From positions 34,053,686 to 34,117,685 of the forward strand of contig JALGQZ010000006.1 of the NCBI GenBank assembly GCA_023105745.1: DNA of 64,000 nucleotides, read 5' to 3'. The notes beneath the pieces were generated by a model, which had not been told where the DNA came from, made no database searches, and was given only the letters and a program-made list of their open reading frames with translations. Positions 50,384 through 63,366 of the stretch are shown here, piece by piece; position 1 is the stretch's first letter, and every line of letters begins with the position of its first letter. This stretch comes from Austropuccinia psidii (Eukaryota; Basidiomycota; Pucciniomycetes; Pucciniales; Sphaerophragmiaceae). Position numbers and translations under genes: made by a program.

Positions 50384-51869
50384 TGTAACAACCATGGCAA
50401 TTCACCCTCTTGGACCTCAATATGGCATATCCATTCCATATCTGTTTTATAGCAATTTGGCCATTTAATCATTTTTGGCCTTTTATGGTAATTTCACTAT
50501 CTGGGTGCAACTTGACCCCTTCATCATCATCAGGCCTTTCCTGGCCATGTTTTGTATTTTCCAGTAAACAGGGAAAATACAGCCCAAAAGCCTGCATTTG
50601 GCTTTTTAAGCTTTAAATACAGATTTGCGCATTTTTCTGTATTTGCCAATGTAGACCATTTTCCCATGTAATATGGGAAATATGCTCAAATGTCCATATT
50701 AGGCAATTTGGGGCTTAATTTCTAGATTTGCGCATTTTGTGCATTTCTGCACATTTTGCGCATTTTTTGCACACTTTGCCCAAATACAGTTTTAAAACTG
50801 TATTAACTTTATTTGGCCAGAAGCCCAAAATTGGCAAAAACACCCAAAAACACTCTTTCACCTTTGAAGCCACTCAAAACCCAATTTTCACTTATATCCT
50901 CCTGGCATAAATCCCAAAAGACTGTTGGCCATTTTCAGCCTCCAATAACAAAAAGTGCCATAAATAGTGTTATACACCATTATGCATCTTTTTTCACCAG
51001 AAATCCAATGGCACCAATATCAAAAAGTTATTTCAACTATTAATCAGGTCATCAATGCCTGTCATCCAGAGGATTCATTGAGGCTCAAAAGAAAAGTGTC
51101 AATCTCATAAAATAATGACACCATCAAGCAATCATTGGTTATTCTCATTCACAGTATTCCTCCAAGAGAATACTGTCAGTTCATTATCAAGAGATATTAA
51201 AGAGGCAGCTCCAAAAACAATTTGCCAAGGGTCAGTGCTCCAAAAATCCACCTTGGCAACCACATTCATCCAATACAGTCTGGATTCATCAAGACCTGTA
51301 TTTGAAGCCATACACCATGGGAATTTCATTCAACCCAGTTCATTTCCCAATTTGGAAAGCTATACACTTCATCACACAGTCAATACAGCTTCAAGGATTC
51401 AATACAGACCAGCTGTCAGCCTGAAGGAGTCAAGCTCTCACCTTTTCACATATACCAGCCTCCTTTGACCCTGGGGGGTTTTTGGCCAGTTAATTAATAT
51501 CTTTTTATTTCATTTTATCTTTATTTATCTTATAATTTTTTTAAGTGAATACTGATATTATCAAGTCAGTCATTTAGCACCTCTTCTCTTTTCTTTCTTT
51601 GCCTGTCAGTGGATATTTGGTGGTCATATCCTTACTAATTACATTGTTCATTTTGGCAGCTTGAAAGAGTGATTAAGGACTTACTTGGTTGGCTCTTTGG
51701 CCATTTGGATTCTCATTTCTCTTTTTTCACCTCATCTTTGTGCTTGAATCTTTCTTAGAGAAATTCATTTCTTTTATTCTATTTTATTTTATCTCCGGAG
51801 TCTTCCAAGTTAGTTCCTTGATTGCTGAGTGGCAGGAGACTCTTGCTTTCCACTAGAGCCCCTGTGACA
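50384..51869 (+). repeat. gypsy-F 3' LTR
   Basis: 1486 bp, TGTAACAACC ... CCCCTGTGACA, aligned with 42394-43858 with many substitutions and small indels. Followed by GGACT and gypsy-D chromodomain sequence. Confidence 0.9.
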
Positions 51870-52175
51870 GGACTTTACCATTCAGTCTGATCTTCCTGGC
51901 CTTGATGATCTTTTTCACACGGCCAGGGGACTCTTCCACCTCCACTATGTCTTTTGGGGTGTAGGGATTGTTTGTGGAGGGGAGCCTATCCTCTCCTGTC
52001 TGGAATTAGGGGTTGACCAAGCTTACTGGTAATACTGATTGTTTCCTAGAGAATTCCTCTGTACGTCTAAGCTCCACTGCATTTTATCCTATAAATTTAA
52101 TGATAGTGAAGGGTCTCACAAATGAGTCTCTCATTTTCTTTGATCCCTTGAGGTTATTCAAGCTTAGTGTAGATA
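51870..52175 (-). pseudogene. gypsy-D chromodomain N-terminal half and integrase tail
   Basis: NPYTPKDIVEVEESPGRVKK and IIKARKIRLNGKV on the minus strand, running up to the gypsy-F insertion point. The integrase C-terminus before it is broken by several stops. Confidence 0.82.
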
Positions 52176-53433
52176 CTAACACTGGGTCCCCTTCTTTGAA
52201 GTCTGGTTCCATGTGTGTTTGTCATACCTCTGTTTGTTGTGATATTTAGACTCAGCTATGCGCTTAGAAACTGTATCACATGCTCTCTTCCACATGTCAT
52301 GGAGGTCTTTGGATGTTGGGTGAATAGTCAGGAGATTTTTTTTCAAGTAATCCACAGGAAATAGGGGCACCACCATTTTTCTACCAGTGAGGGTGATTTC
52401 CCTGTGGTAGAGTGCTGGCTGGTGTTGTACGCCAGTTGGAATGCTGGTAGGAGTGTGACCAAATCATGGGTGTATCCTTCAAGGTCCTTATATTTCATTC
52501 CATATGCAAAAATATTCTGATGATGTCCTCCATATTTTGGATCATCCTTTCAGCTAAACTATCTGTCTGTGGATGATAAGCTGTGGAAAATTCATTTTTT
52601 GTTACAAACATCTCATAGAGGTTGGTCCCAAATTCTGATGTTAATTTTGGATCCCTATCACTCATGATGATTTTAGGGACTTCACATTTGGATATGAGGT
52701 TATTCCAGAATAAAAGGGCTGTATTAATAGCAGTGTCTTCCTTGTGAAATAGTAGGCATCTTACAATTTTACTATAGCTATCAACTATGATTAGGAAATA
52801 ATTGAATCTTTCCTTGCCTCCTGGGACAAGTCCTGTGACCCAGTCCCTGTTGATGGTTTCCCATGGGTATTTGGGTTCTTCTATATGCTGAAGCAGCCCA
52901 TATATCTTCCCATGTTTTCTATTTGCCTTATGGAAACTCTCACAAGTTTTGAAGTATTCACTCAAATATTGTTCCCATTGGGGCCACCAAGCTGTGCTTC
53001 CTACCCTCATTTTGGTCCTGTCTTCACTCATATGTCCCATATAAGGGCAGTCAAGGAATTCTTGCAAGATAAGACATATGGGGTCTCTATCTATCAATTT
53101 GAGGGAAATAGGATGTTTCTCTATGTGATAGAGCAGTCCATCTATAAGGAAATATTTATTATCCTTATAGTCCCACAGCCAGGGCTCCACTAACTGAGAT
53201 TCCAGTCCTGGGCTCCTGTACTTCTGTTGAATGGGTTGTAACAATATGATATACTGTTTGCGCTTGGAATAGGGTTTGGTGACTGAACTGAAAAGTTCAT
53301 TATGCAGTTTTGAGGAGTTTATTCCTAATATGGGAGTTTCTGTCCCTTCTGGTTCAGTGTTATTACTGTCTGTGGTACCAAATTCTGGTACCCATTCAGA
53401 AAATTTGAAGTTCTTTCTCCTGTCTATTTCCAT
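52176..53433 (-). pseudogene. gypsy-D integrase, largely open
   Basis: 312-codon frame at 52495-53433 and a further piece to 52176. Shows [51 protein letters not shown] and E of the catalytic core are present. The finger is weak (YMGHMSED, then [13 protein letters not shown]). The [17 protein letters not shown] style differs from gypsy-E/F, so this is another gypsy lineage. Confidence 0.88.
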
Positions 53434-53699
53434 TAAATGGATAGGAGTTTTGGAAGCTAGTTCAGGGCCATAAGCTGTGTTGATTTTGACATTGTCCAGT
53501 GGTCAGCTACTGAGGCCATCTTCATTGGTGTGGCTTTTGCATTATTTGTATATGTTAGCCATGTTATCTCTATACGCTTGGATGGATATTTGCAAACTCA
53601 ACATGTGTCTATTGGAAGTCTTCATGCTAATTAAAGACTTAAAGGCTGTTCAGGCTTTGTGGACTTGAAATACTGCACCCTCCAAGTAATAATGGAGTT

Positions 53700-54830
53700 T
53701 TTCTAGAGCCCAGAATAATCATAAGCATTCAGTTTGAGTAGCTCCGTACCTGGCCTCTGAATAATTCGATTTCCTGGTGCTGTAGCATATTACTCCCTCC
53801 CTTGGTTCACCATCCAAAATTTGTCTTTGGTGGAGGGCTGCTCCTAGGCCTTGAATACAAGCTGCATCTATGTATAAGCTGAATGGTAGTTCAAAGTCAC
53901 GTAATATGAAAACAGGTTCATGGGTGTGTTCATATTTGATCCTCTCATATGAATCCTCCCTTTCCTTGGTAATTTCAAAAACTAAATCTTTTGAAAATAC
54001 CTTGTATAGAGCTATAGTTATATGGGCAAAGCTTTTGATGTGTTTTCTGTAGTAGATAGCAAACCCAAGGAAATATTCCATCTCTTTGATGTTCTTTGGT
54101 ACTGGTTTTTGCAGTACTACTGCTAATTTTTCTGATCTATGGGCAGGCTAAGGCCTGAGACTTTATGTGCTAGTGCCAATAGTTCTTGTTGGCCAAAATT
54201 ACACTTATTAAGTGAAAGTGTCAGATTAATGAGTGTAAATTTACTTAGTACTCTGTCTATGTACTGCACATGGTCTTCCCGTGTTTCTGAATATATAATG
54301 ATGTCATCAATATATACTACCATCCAGCCTTATAATATTTATTCTTGAAATATTGTGTCCATCATCCTTTGAAAGTGGGCTGGGGTATTTTTGATGCAAA
54401 ATGGCATCCTGGTGTACTCATATATACCCATATGACATATGATCCTGAGTAAACTCATGGAGTTTGGTTTAAGTCCATTCTGGTGAAAGCCTTTTATACA
54501 ATCCATCTTGGTTATGAATCTGGCTTTTGCCAGCTTGTCTAGGGTCATATCAGCATTTGTGTAGTTATTCAGGGTTTTGAAAGCTCCGCATCCTACATTT
54601 TACATCATGCCAGGTGATAAGGACAGGAGTGGTGATTTCCACTATTTCATTGTGTCCTATCTTCTTAATGACATACATATTTAGGAGTTAATTGGTGTAT
54701 TTTTCAATTTATTTCCTAGTTTCCAGGATTTCTGGATATGGAGGTCTTCTAAGCATGGATGGGTAATGTATTTCCACATCCAGATACAGTTCTATATCAT
54801 GGCCTCTGATCTTTCCAAAAGGTTCTTCAC
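53700..54830 (-). pseudogene. gypsy-D reverse transcriptase and RNase H, decayed
   Basis: Blocks KARFITKMDCIKGFHQNGL, YEYTRMPFCIKNTPAHFQRM (54339-54548), then stops, then VVYIDDIIIYSETREDHVQY (54123-54323) with both catalytic Asp kept, EYFLGFAIYYRKHIKSFA and the RNase H start LPFSLYIDAACIQGLGAALH (53719-54081). It is the least damaged dyad region besides gypsy-E. Confidence 0.88.
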
Positions 54831-54966
54831 CAATGGAAAAATCTAGTCTATTTTTCCTCAATATTTTCAGTAAACTGACTTTGTGTTTACAGGTGCAATT
54901 AGCGCCAAATTGGCCCTCTTTGAATTCATTCAGAAATTATTGTAGAGGGTCTTGGTTAGACATCTG

Positions 54967-55458
54967 CTATATATTAAGTGGAAATTTCTTTTCCTTGTTT
55001 GTACCTATGGTAATGTGCCTTTTTTTACTATTGTAAATGGCAATTCCATTCATCTTTTGGTGGCCTGTTCCCAGTAAGACTCCCTGGATGTGAGAATATT
55101 CAAGCACTACAAACTCTGGGTTGAGTCTGATATTACCTTTACTATGGGATATCATTATCTCTTCAAAAATGGTCCCAATGGATGTCATCTTCCCTGATGC
55201 AATTTTTAAGTTCTTTGCCTTGGTTGGCAAGAGTTTCTTCTCCCAATGTGAGAAGTGGTTTTCCAGGTATTCTCTGGCCACTATTGAGCAGTGTGCACCA
55301 CTATCAATGATCAATGGGTGTTGAGCATTGTCAATACCAACAATCATCTTTGTGGCTGTCCCATGTATATACGCCATTCCTCTAGTTGGTGTTACTAGGA
55401 ATTTCTTTGCACCCTGTGTGTGTTTACACAAGTTTTTGTTTACAGTATCTTGTGGCAT
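54967..55458 (-). pseudogene. gypsy-D protease region
   Basis: 163-codon frame. HPLIIDSGAHCSIVAREYLE is a canonical retropepsin active site with DSGA intact, followed by KNLKIASGKMTSIGT and a VVLEYSHIQGVLLGTGHQ block (the second flap region). Directly downstream of gag and separated from it only by a stop. Confidence 0.85.
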
Positions 55459-57867
55459 TCATGCTTCCAACTGTATATCCCAAATTTCAAGTTGTGTTTC
55501 CTCTTGGTACTCCACTAGAAACTCCTCTTTGGGGTCTTGGTAATCTTCAGAGTGTTCTCTGATGGAATCACCCATAGAGTCTGATTCAGAATCCTTTGTT
55601 GGGGATTCTTCCTCTGGGACTTGTTCATTGGCATAGACCTTTTTCTTTGCCTTTGAAAGGTTTTTAGCATAGTGGTTTGTCGACCTACAATTGTGGCAAG
55701 AGTTTTTCTTCTTGATCACTTCTGCCGCTCTTTCTTTGGATTTGTCTTTGATGTCCACCCTGAAAGGTTTTTTCTCTTTGAAACTACTGCTTTTGCATAG
55801 GGAATATTTCCCTATATTTGTCCTTTTCCTTATGTCTTTAAAGGTATTGGCAATGTCATTTAGAGTGCAACTCTGGTTGCATCTGCACTTTATTTCATTC
55901 TCAAGTTCTCCTGGAATCTGTGTCAATAGTTTGTGATTACTCATCTCAATGTTCATTTGAGGAACAATGGCTTTGAGTCTTTTAGACTGTATAAGACACC
56001 ACTCATATGGATCTTTGTCCACTGAGTACTTGTCTTCTCAAATGATATTTTCTTTTGCCATATCCAAGTACCATTACTGTACTTCTGGATTATTAGACTC
56101 TTCCTCCATGAATTTCTTTAATTTCTGTGTACCACATACTAGCATGTTGTTTGAATACTGTATTCAATCTGGCAGTAATCCAGTAATCTGGTATGCTTGT
56201 TACATATATTGAGAGTCCATCAATATAATCAATGAGGTCCATGTGATCATATCCTCCTACACCAGAGAATTCAGGCCAGCTTGGGGCCTCTGGAAGCTGT
56301 TTTGGTTCTTCATTCTCTTAATAAGTCATTTTATCTCTATCTTGGTATTGTGATGGAGAAGTTGGCTTATTATCCAGCAAGACACCTGGTTTGATTTCCT
56401 CTTGGTATGGAGTATCCCACGCATGGCCTTGTGGTTTCAGATTCATTTTTTGGCAGACAATGAACAGTTTTTTTATGTCTTAATTTAGACAATCCCTGTC
56501 CCTATTGCAGTGGAATTGCTCTTCAAAGACTTGATTGAGTATTTTATTTGTTTCTTCAGAGGCTTTGCTTAATTAAGCACAGCTCTCTAGGATGGCTTTT
56601 ATTGTTTCTTCTTGTAAGGTTGTCAATTCTTGAAACCTTACATTGCTCTTATGGAGTTCATCAAACTTCTCTTGAGTTTGAACTGTAAATTGGGATATTT
56701 GTAACTGCAGTTGATCACTGATTAAGTTATTCTCAGGTGTAACAAAATTGTGTTCATTCTGAGTGGGGGTAATATTTCTAGTATCTTAATAGGGCTACTG
56801 ATTCTAGAATTATTTACAACTATTTCTGGCTCTTGTGTACTTCTTTGACCAAGTACAACAGCTTCTAGATAATTGAGTCTGACTCTTTCTGCCTGTGGCT
56901 GAAAGAAGTCTTGTTTTTCCCTTTGTATCCTTGTCTACTCCTTGAAACTACCTGGGATTGTGAATAATGGTGACTCTTGACCACTGAGCTGCTGTTTGAT
57001 GAATGGTGTGAAGCCACTGGAGAGTTGGGGTGATGTACTACTTGTAAGCCTGAAGAAATCACAGTAGGCTTTGACTTGTTCAATTTTTTTCTTTAGCTTG
57101 GATAGTGGCTTGATTTTCCCTTATCCTGGTTGCCCTCTCCTTCAGGAGTTTGAAATTGCTTTTGGGATTCCATCCTTTGGTGAATACCATAAGATCTGTG
57201 AAGGGTATCTCTTTGAGACATATCTTCTGGAAACTTGTGCCAAGCTCTTCCCAGTGTGATGCTAGGTTGAACCTCTTGTTGTCCATGCTCCATTGGAATA
57301 AGTATTCAAGGAGTTGGCGGAGCTGAAGAACTTGATCCATATCCATCCTGTCCCCTGGTTCAAGGTTTCTGTAGAATTGGAAGGTTAATGGCAGAGTGGG
57401 TATGATTTCCCTCAGTGTCTTGCAGCCCACTATTGTTTCCAAGGTTTCCAGTTCCTGGTCTTCTAGTTCTGAACAGTCCTTGTCTGTCCTCTGGCTGGTT
57501 TCTTGGAATTCCAAGATTCCTGAGGTGTACAGGGGACATGTTAGTGTTTGCAAGCATTCAAAAACTTTATTTTCTTAGGGTATTTACCTTTGACTGTGCC
57601 TTGTACAAGTTTGTTTTCTACTGCTTTAGGCAATTTGCCTTTAGAAGTTACAACTGGGATAATAACTGTAATCTTCCCTGTACAAGTTATCAAGGTTGGT
57701 TTACTTTGTATTGAAGCAGAGTTTTGTGGTTTTATAGTCCTCTGAGTGGTTATTTGTGTCCACGTTTTTGGTGGTGATGAGGCCTTCACTATGCCTTTTT
57801 CCTTTTTCCTTGTTGCCTTCTGTGTCTGAAGGTGCCACTGGTGTATTTCACTGTGACTTGGTTTCAA
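55459..57867 (-). pseudogene. gypsy-D Gag, decayed
   Basis: Pieces at 57541-57867, 57080-57553 (FQWSMDNKRFNLASHWEELG, KEIPFTDLMVFTKGWNP, RIRENQATIQ), broken sequence at 56023-57080, and 55459-56022 (DPYEWCLIQSKRLKAIVPQM, IPGELENEIKCRCNQSCTLN). The zinc knuckle near 55690 reads CHNCRSTNHYAKNL: the fourth ligand (Cys) is Leu. It is unlike gypsy-E/F Gag. Confidence 0.8.
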
Positions 57868-58498
57868 GTGGGATAAAATTTTCTTGCACTGAATTAAAGT
57901 AAAATGAGGGCTTATGTCAATTAAGACTATTTAAAATGGCATTTGCACATCTAAGAGTGGCCTATGGGCAGTATATCACTATATTATGCCCTTGCATTAT
58001 GAGCTATAATTGAAATTATCAATTACACATAAAAAAATACTGTATAGTGGATTCATGGTATAAATGTTTATCCAATATCTCACAGATTAACTTGTAATTA
58101 ACAAGTGTAATCTTATAAGTGGTTCCATAACACAAAATTGAAATTATCAATATGTCCAACCACGCCTCTGAGACTTTTATTTACAGTAAATAGGGTTTCT
58201 TTTTATGAAAAGGAATTTGTTAAGCGTTTTTGAGTGTTTTGATATCAGCAACACACCCAAAATAGTCTTGTGGTGATCAAATTATAATAAAACCACAAAA
58301 TAATAAAAAAACACAGTGGTATATGATTATATACAACTCAAAAAATCAATAATATATTATATTTGATATATTATTTTTTTAAGGATTTATATTCCTAAAA
58401 ACCAAAAGAAGCAATGATTAAAAAAATATAAGAAAAAACTCACTTTTTATACCAAAATAGTCCAAAAACGTTCAAAAAACATGGTCAGCCCCCCAAAA
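57868..58498 (-). other. gypsy-D leader with candidate primer-binding site
   Basis: About 630 bp between gag and the 5' LTR. Three bases inside the LTR edge the minus strand reads TGGGGGGCTGACC (58495 down to 58483), a plausible complement of a tRNA 3' end with CCA. I cannot name the tRNA. Confidence 0.5.
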
Positions 58499-59893
58499 TG
58501 TCAGGCGGAGTCTATGATGAAGTCGTAATAAATGTATTTAAAACTTTAAATATTACTGTGACACAGATTATTAAGATTTAGAAAGGTTTAAAATGATAGT
58601 ATAAGGGATTTAGTATGGGGAATAGTGGTGGTGAGTGCTGTTGAAAGCCCTGGGTGCAGTCATACCACTTGGGTTACTATAAGAAGAGCTAAAATACACT
58701 AATATTTAAGGCATACCTGATTCTTTCCCAAGAGTATTCCTGTTTTTGACAGTTGTACTATATAGGAGTTCAAAAGCAGGATGGGGATTCCTTTTCTGGA
58801 AGAGAAAAGGCCTCCTTTTATCCTGAAATGGTGTGGAAAGGTCCTATAGACCATCCATGTAGAGGAAGTGAAAATTTTTCACTTCAGAGTGCTGGCTTGT
58901 GGGTTAAAAAAGGCCTGTATGTTTTTTATTAGGCTCAGATGTGGTTTTGAAACTACATCTGGGCAGGTTTCCCTAAGACATGGTGATAATTTTCATCTGA
59001 GGACCATGCAGCCCTCTTCTGAGGTGTATGATGCATAGAATGCTCTACAGAAGCTGTATGGAACCCCAGTATTTAAGTGTAAACAAGACTCTTTGTCTGT
59101 TTTACACCTCATAATCATAGTCATGGGATAGTATCCCACAGTAAAGATGTATTGGCCAATATTTGGGATTTTAACATTAAAACTGCTATAGCTTTGTCAG
59201 TTTTTAAGATATTGAGCTCAAAAAGTGGTTCATTGTGTAGCCCTGGATGAGATCAACACAATGGTACCTCATTTGGTATGGTTAACATTGAATATGGCAA
59301 AGGTATGCTATTTTCAAGTTTTGTTATCCAGATATATGTTTTTATGAAGATCTGTATGGAACTTCTTTTCCCCATAACCTTGTTCTAGATGAGATATGGG
59401 GAAATAGATTGCACCATCAGATAGCCATGATTGGGCTCTTTCATAAATGACCCCACTTTAGGTATCTCATAATAAAACAGTAGAAGGTATGTGAGAGGTG
59501 AATATTTGCTTCACCCTTATTTGACCTTATTTTGGCCATAACCTCTGTAGTTTTGGTGCCAGCTCAATTTGGCAATTACCATTAGATAGCCCTGTCTTCA
59601 AGCTTCAATTGAGATACCTGTTTGCTGGGGTTAAGCCTATATCTCTGGATTTCAGATGAGAGGTGAAACTAAGGTTTATGATCAGCAACTTCTTTGAGAA
59701 TGAATAAATTTTTTATTCTTTTCCCTATGATGATGGGACTTGTATATTTGGAAACAGGTCAGTTTACTCTTTCTTTTGATACCTTTTGAGCTGGTTTGGT
59801 GCAGCCCCATTATTCAATGGTATTTTGCTCTACCATTGGTTTATTGTATTTGGCTGTAATGCCTGTGCTCTGGTTTTGAGGCACAGGCTGAAA
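58499..59893 (-). repeat. gypsy-D 5' LTR
   Basis: 1395 bp, matches 39802-41195. The terminal CTGACA has become CTGAAA. Followed by ATAAT, near-duplicate of ATAAC at 39797. Confidence 0.9.
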
Positions 59894-60960
59894 ATAATGT
59901 TTGATTGAAATTTTCCAATACACTGTTAGTTTTACAAGAGTCTTGAGGACCAAATTCAAACCAGATTCCCTTTTTTGAACAAAATTGTTGGAATGAGGTA
60001 GAGTCAAATTAACCTCCTATGTATGTATTATTAAAAGCAGGTGTAGTATTTAACTAGCGGTTTGATTCATTCATGAACGCTTACAGGATGTTCTGTGCCT
60101 CATTTTTATGACTCGTTAGATACATGTGATTATATTCACTAAAATCATCTATCATAACTAAGACATATCTAAGCCCTTTTTCCATGGCAGGATTTATTTC
60201 AAGTGTGTCAGCCTATAGTTGGTGGAAAGGAGATTTAGAGCTAGGTAGTGAGTTATTGTGAGTATTATTATTGATCCTTTGTTTTGAAAAAACTCTACAC
60301 TCACCTGTTGGTTTAAAAGTCTCAGTTATTTGATTTGTAAAGAATAAGTGCTTAAGACAGATGTTACTAGGGTGACACAGAATAATGTTCCAGTCCTTCT
60401 CATCTTTTTCAACTGAGAAGGTGCTTTCAGGTCAAAGTTTAGTAACAAGAAAATTTAATTCTCTTTTGAATGAACCGAGGATGGACTTCCCCTTTTGAAG
60501 AGGACACTATCATTATCATAACTGGTCTTATTCCATGATCAAGAAGTTGTGAAACAGAGAGAAAATTGAATAGACTTTTAGGTGCACAGAATTCTGGATA
60601 GATTGATACCTTGTTGAGCTTTAATATCCTCTTATGAGTAATAAGTACTGGACTACCATAGGTAGTAATTTTATTTAGAATGTAAACTGGGTTCTTCAAC
60701 AGCTTGAGATGATTAACAACGGCTTTACCACCTCCATAATCAAGGAAAACTTTATTCCCTTCATTAACACAAAATAAAATTGCTTTGTAAACAATGGATT
60801 CATTGTAATCTGAGCTAACTACCTTCTCAGGTTTCTCAGTAACTAGTGCGCCCTCGGTAGTAGACATCTCTGTCAAATTCTTGCCGAAATCATATTGAGA
60901 AAGGTATCTTTGGGCTATGACAGATTGAAATTCTTAATCTGTTAACAGAAACCTCTACTA
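59894..60960 (-). pseudogene. copia-C polyprotein, 5' part (protease, pre-integrase, integrase start)
   Basis: 60439-60876 is one frame with the protease-type block VFLDYGGGKAVVNHLKLL (DSGA lost) and LFNFLSVSQLLDHGIRPVM. The integrase core follows in broken frames at 59900-60400 (GLRYVLVMIDDFSEYNHMY, FCSKKGIWFEF, LENFNQTL). It then continues at 39796 after gypsy-D. Upstream gag is missing; similarity fades near 60960. Confidence 0.82.
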
Positions 60961-61079
60961 ACCAAATAGATTATAGCTATAATTAATGACTAAACCCAAG
61001 AAAGTGGCAACTCATCAGTCACCAACACCAACAACATCAAGAATGAAAGTTCCTTCTTCAACAAAAGAGGGCCATTTTT

Positions 61080-62045
61080 CTAAGAGGGAACCCGCAATTA
61101 CCTTACAAAACACTCAGCCGAAGATTTTTGAAAGTTAAAGAAAAAGAAAGGAAAGAAGAGCGCATAGCAAAAATATGAAAAGGTTAATCACACTAAACCT
61201 ATCCAATTCAAGGAAAGCAATTCATTTAGTGATGAAAGTCATGTAATTATATTTCTTAAAGCATTAAAGGCTAGCAGTGATTCATCTCACATCCCCATCT
61301 ATCTTGACTCTTAAGCCTCTTTCCACATGGTAGGAACTCTAGGCGCATTTGATAATTTTAAAAAATGATCCTTCAGGGTACAAACAGCTAATGGATTTCA
61401 CACAGCTGCTTTGGGAAGGGATGATGTGTCCCTTGATTACAAAGAAAAAGTCATAACTCTAAATTGTATTTATGTACCTAATATTAAGGGAAATCTAATC
61501 AGCATGGGGAAGCAGTGGAAACAAGGCTTTGTCAGCTAGAAATTACCAAATGATTTTCTCTTAATTAGGCAGAATAAGTTTATCCTTATGTATGGATGTG
61601 TTAAGGATAACATGTCTTACTTAAGTCTGTCAAAACCCAAAGTGTATCAATAATGTGTGTCCAATATTTCTACAAGGAAGCTGAATAATAGTTCTGCACA
61701 GCCTAATAATGAAGTACTCAGGCACATGTTTCCATAAGCAAAAAACCATCCTTCTGTGAACCCTGCATTATTGGAAAATTTCATCAGATGCCATACAAAG
61801 GAAAATAAAGAAGAGCTCTGTGTGCCGTACACACACCACATTCCAATCTTTGGGGACAAATATTTCCCACAACCATTGGTGGTGGTCAGTATTATATTAA
61901 ATTTACAGAAAATTTCCCAAAATTCAAAACAGTGTACATCCTTAAAGAGAAATCAGAGGCATGTAACACTATCAAAGACTACATTAATAAGGTTAAATAA
62001 GTAAAATATAGACCCTTCAAAGACAAGGTAAATGAAAATGGTGGG
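61080..62045 (+). pseudogene. Plus-strand copia fragment (protease and pre-integrase)
   Basis: Decayed frame with IYLDS (Asp 61306-61308), a stop at 61312, ASFHMVGTLGAFDNF, ALGRDDVSLDYKEKVITLNC, IYVPNIKGNLISMGKQWKQG, then the pre-integrase part (HPSVNPALLENFIRC; 61756-62004). It stops near 62045 without RT. Its 5' side faces the 5' side of copia-C about 100 bp away. Confidence 0.75.
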
Positions 62046-62261
62046 GAATAAATATTAATTTATTTTCAAGATTTGATTCTCAAGAGGGAATAAGGATGGA
62101 GTTAACAGCACCATATTTGTGAGCCTTTGAGATATGACCGCATACCCAATAAGGTCACAAGAAAGACTCAGAATAATTATACCTTTAAGATAATTATACT
62201 ATAATTACTTCAAAAATACAAAAATACCATAAATTGGTACAAAAATTGGTTTAACTTATTA

Positions 62262-62530
62262 ACCAATGAATCAACATGTGAAATAAATTATACCATTGGA
62301 TTCTCCATGGTAAAATACACATATACCATTTTTATGGCATATCTGTAAAGTCAATATTTAATGAGTTATAAGGAATAATACCTTATAAAAACCATAAATC
62401 CTTATTTATTTCAAATACCAATGAAGCGACATGTAAAATAAATTGTACCATTGGATTTCCCATGAGAATTCACACATAAAACAATTAATGAGCTAATTTC
62501 CAAAGTTAATACTTAAGGAATTAACCTGAA
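62262..62530. repeat. Imperfect tandem duplication, period 155 bp
   Basis: ACCAATGAA followed by ACATGTRAAATAAATTRTACC and ATTGGATT recurs at 62262 and 62417. The second unit is shorter and diverged. Confidence 0.75.
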
Positions 62531-63194
62531 TATATGCACTTTTTTGGTCAACGCATATATTCAAGGATCATAGCTAATATCTCTTAGACTATACAAGATA
62601 GAGTGATGAACCAAAAATAAAGTTACCACGTAATTACTGTAAGAACACAGATATGAACTTTATTTTACAATTTATAAACAAGGTTAAAACCTATGATGAA
62701 ATATTGATAAAAATCAACAGAGCTGTTGACCACTTTGTTGTGAAAGTGGTCCAAACTTAAAATAAAGCACACAGTTGGATTCTACTAGTTTATTCGTGAA
62801 GAATGATGTAATTTACATTATTAAATTCAGGGTATAACCCCCTGAAATCATGATTTGGAGTTTAAAATATTGAATTTCAACAGAAAAGATGGGTTACAAG
62901 AAAAATCATCAAAATTAGAGTTTTGATGATGTAATGAAAAGCTCTTGGCAGCATAATAAAGTTATGTCAGGCTATCAGAATTCACTCTCTGAATGGCTGT
63001 AGCGTGTAAAACTTAAAGGTTATTAAAGATTAAAGTTTGAGCTTATATTGAGCAGTTATGATCACCTACTGTAACCTTAAATTAAGTTTAACAGTCATAT
63101 GAGTGATAAAATTGGTGAATACTATTATTTTATGATTAAAACTAATGAAATCCACGAAATTTGGGGTTCTTCCAAGCCTCTGATGTCATCAAAC

Positions 63195-63218
63195 TTAGAG
63201 TTATAGTGATAACTCTAA
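63195..63218. repeat. Perfect 10-bp inverted repeat
   Basis: TTAGAGTTAT-AGTG-ATAACTCTAA, a clean palindrome with a 4-base centre, about 140 bp upstream of a TATA box and between copies of TGATGTAAT. Confidence 0.8.
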
Positions 63219-63357
63219 ATAATGGTGTAATAATGATGTAATATGGTTTGATCATGATGTAATCATCCTCAAACCTTAAAATATTGATCAATTCCAGTGG
63301 ATATGATCAGTACACGTCTACTAGAAGCCTGTTGGACTCTAGGAGGGAGGTATTTAC

Positions 63358-63366
63358 TATAAATAG
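63358..63366 (+). promoter_or_regulatory. TATA box candidate
   Basis: TATAAATAG preceded by four copies of TGATGTAAT (62804, 62927, 63234, 63255). It resembles an RNA polymerase II promoter, probably of an LTR whose other parts are outside or decayed. Confidence 0.45.
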
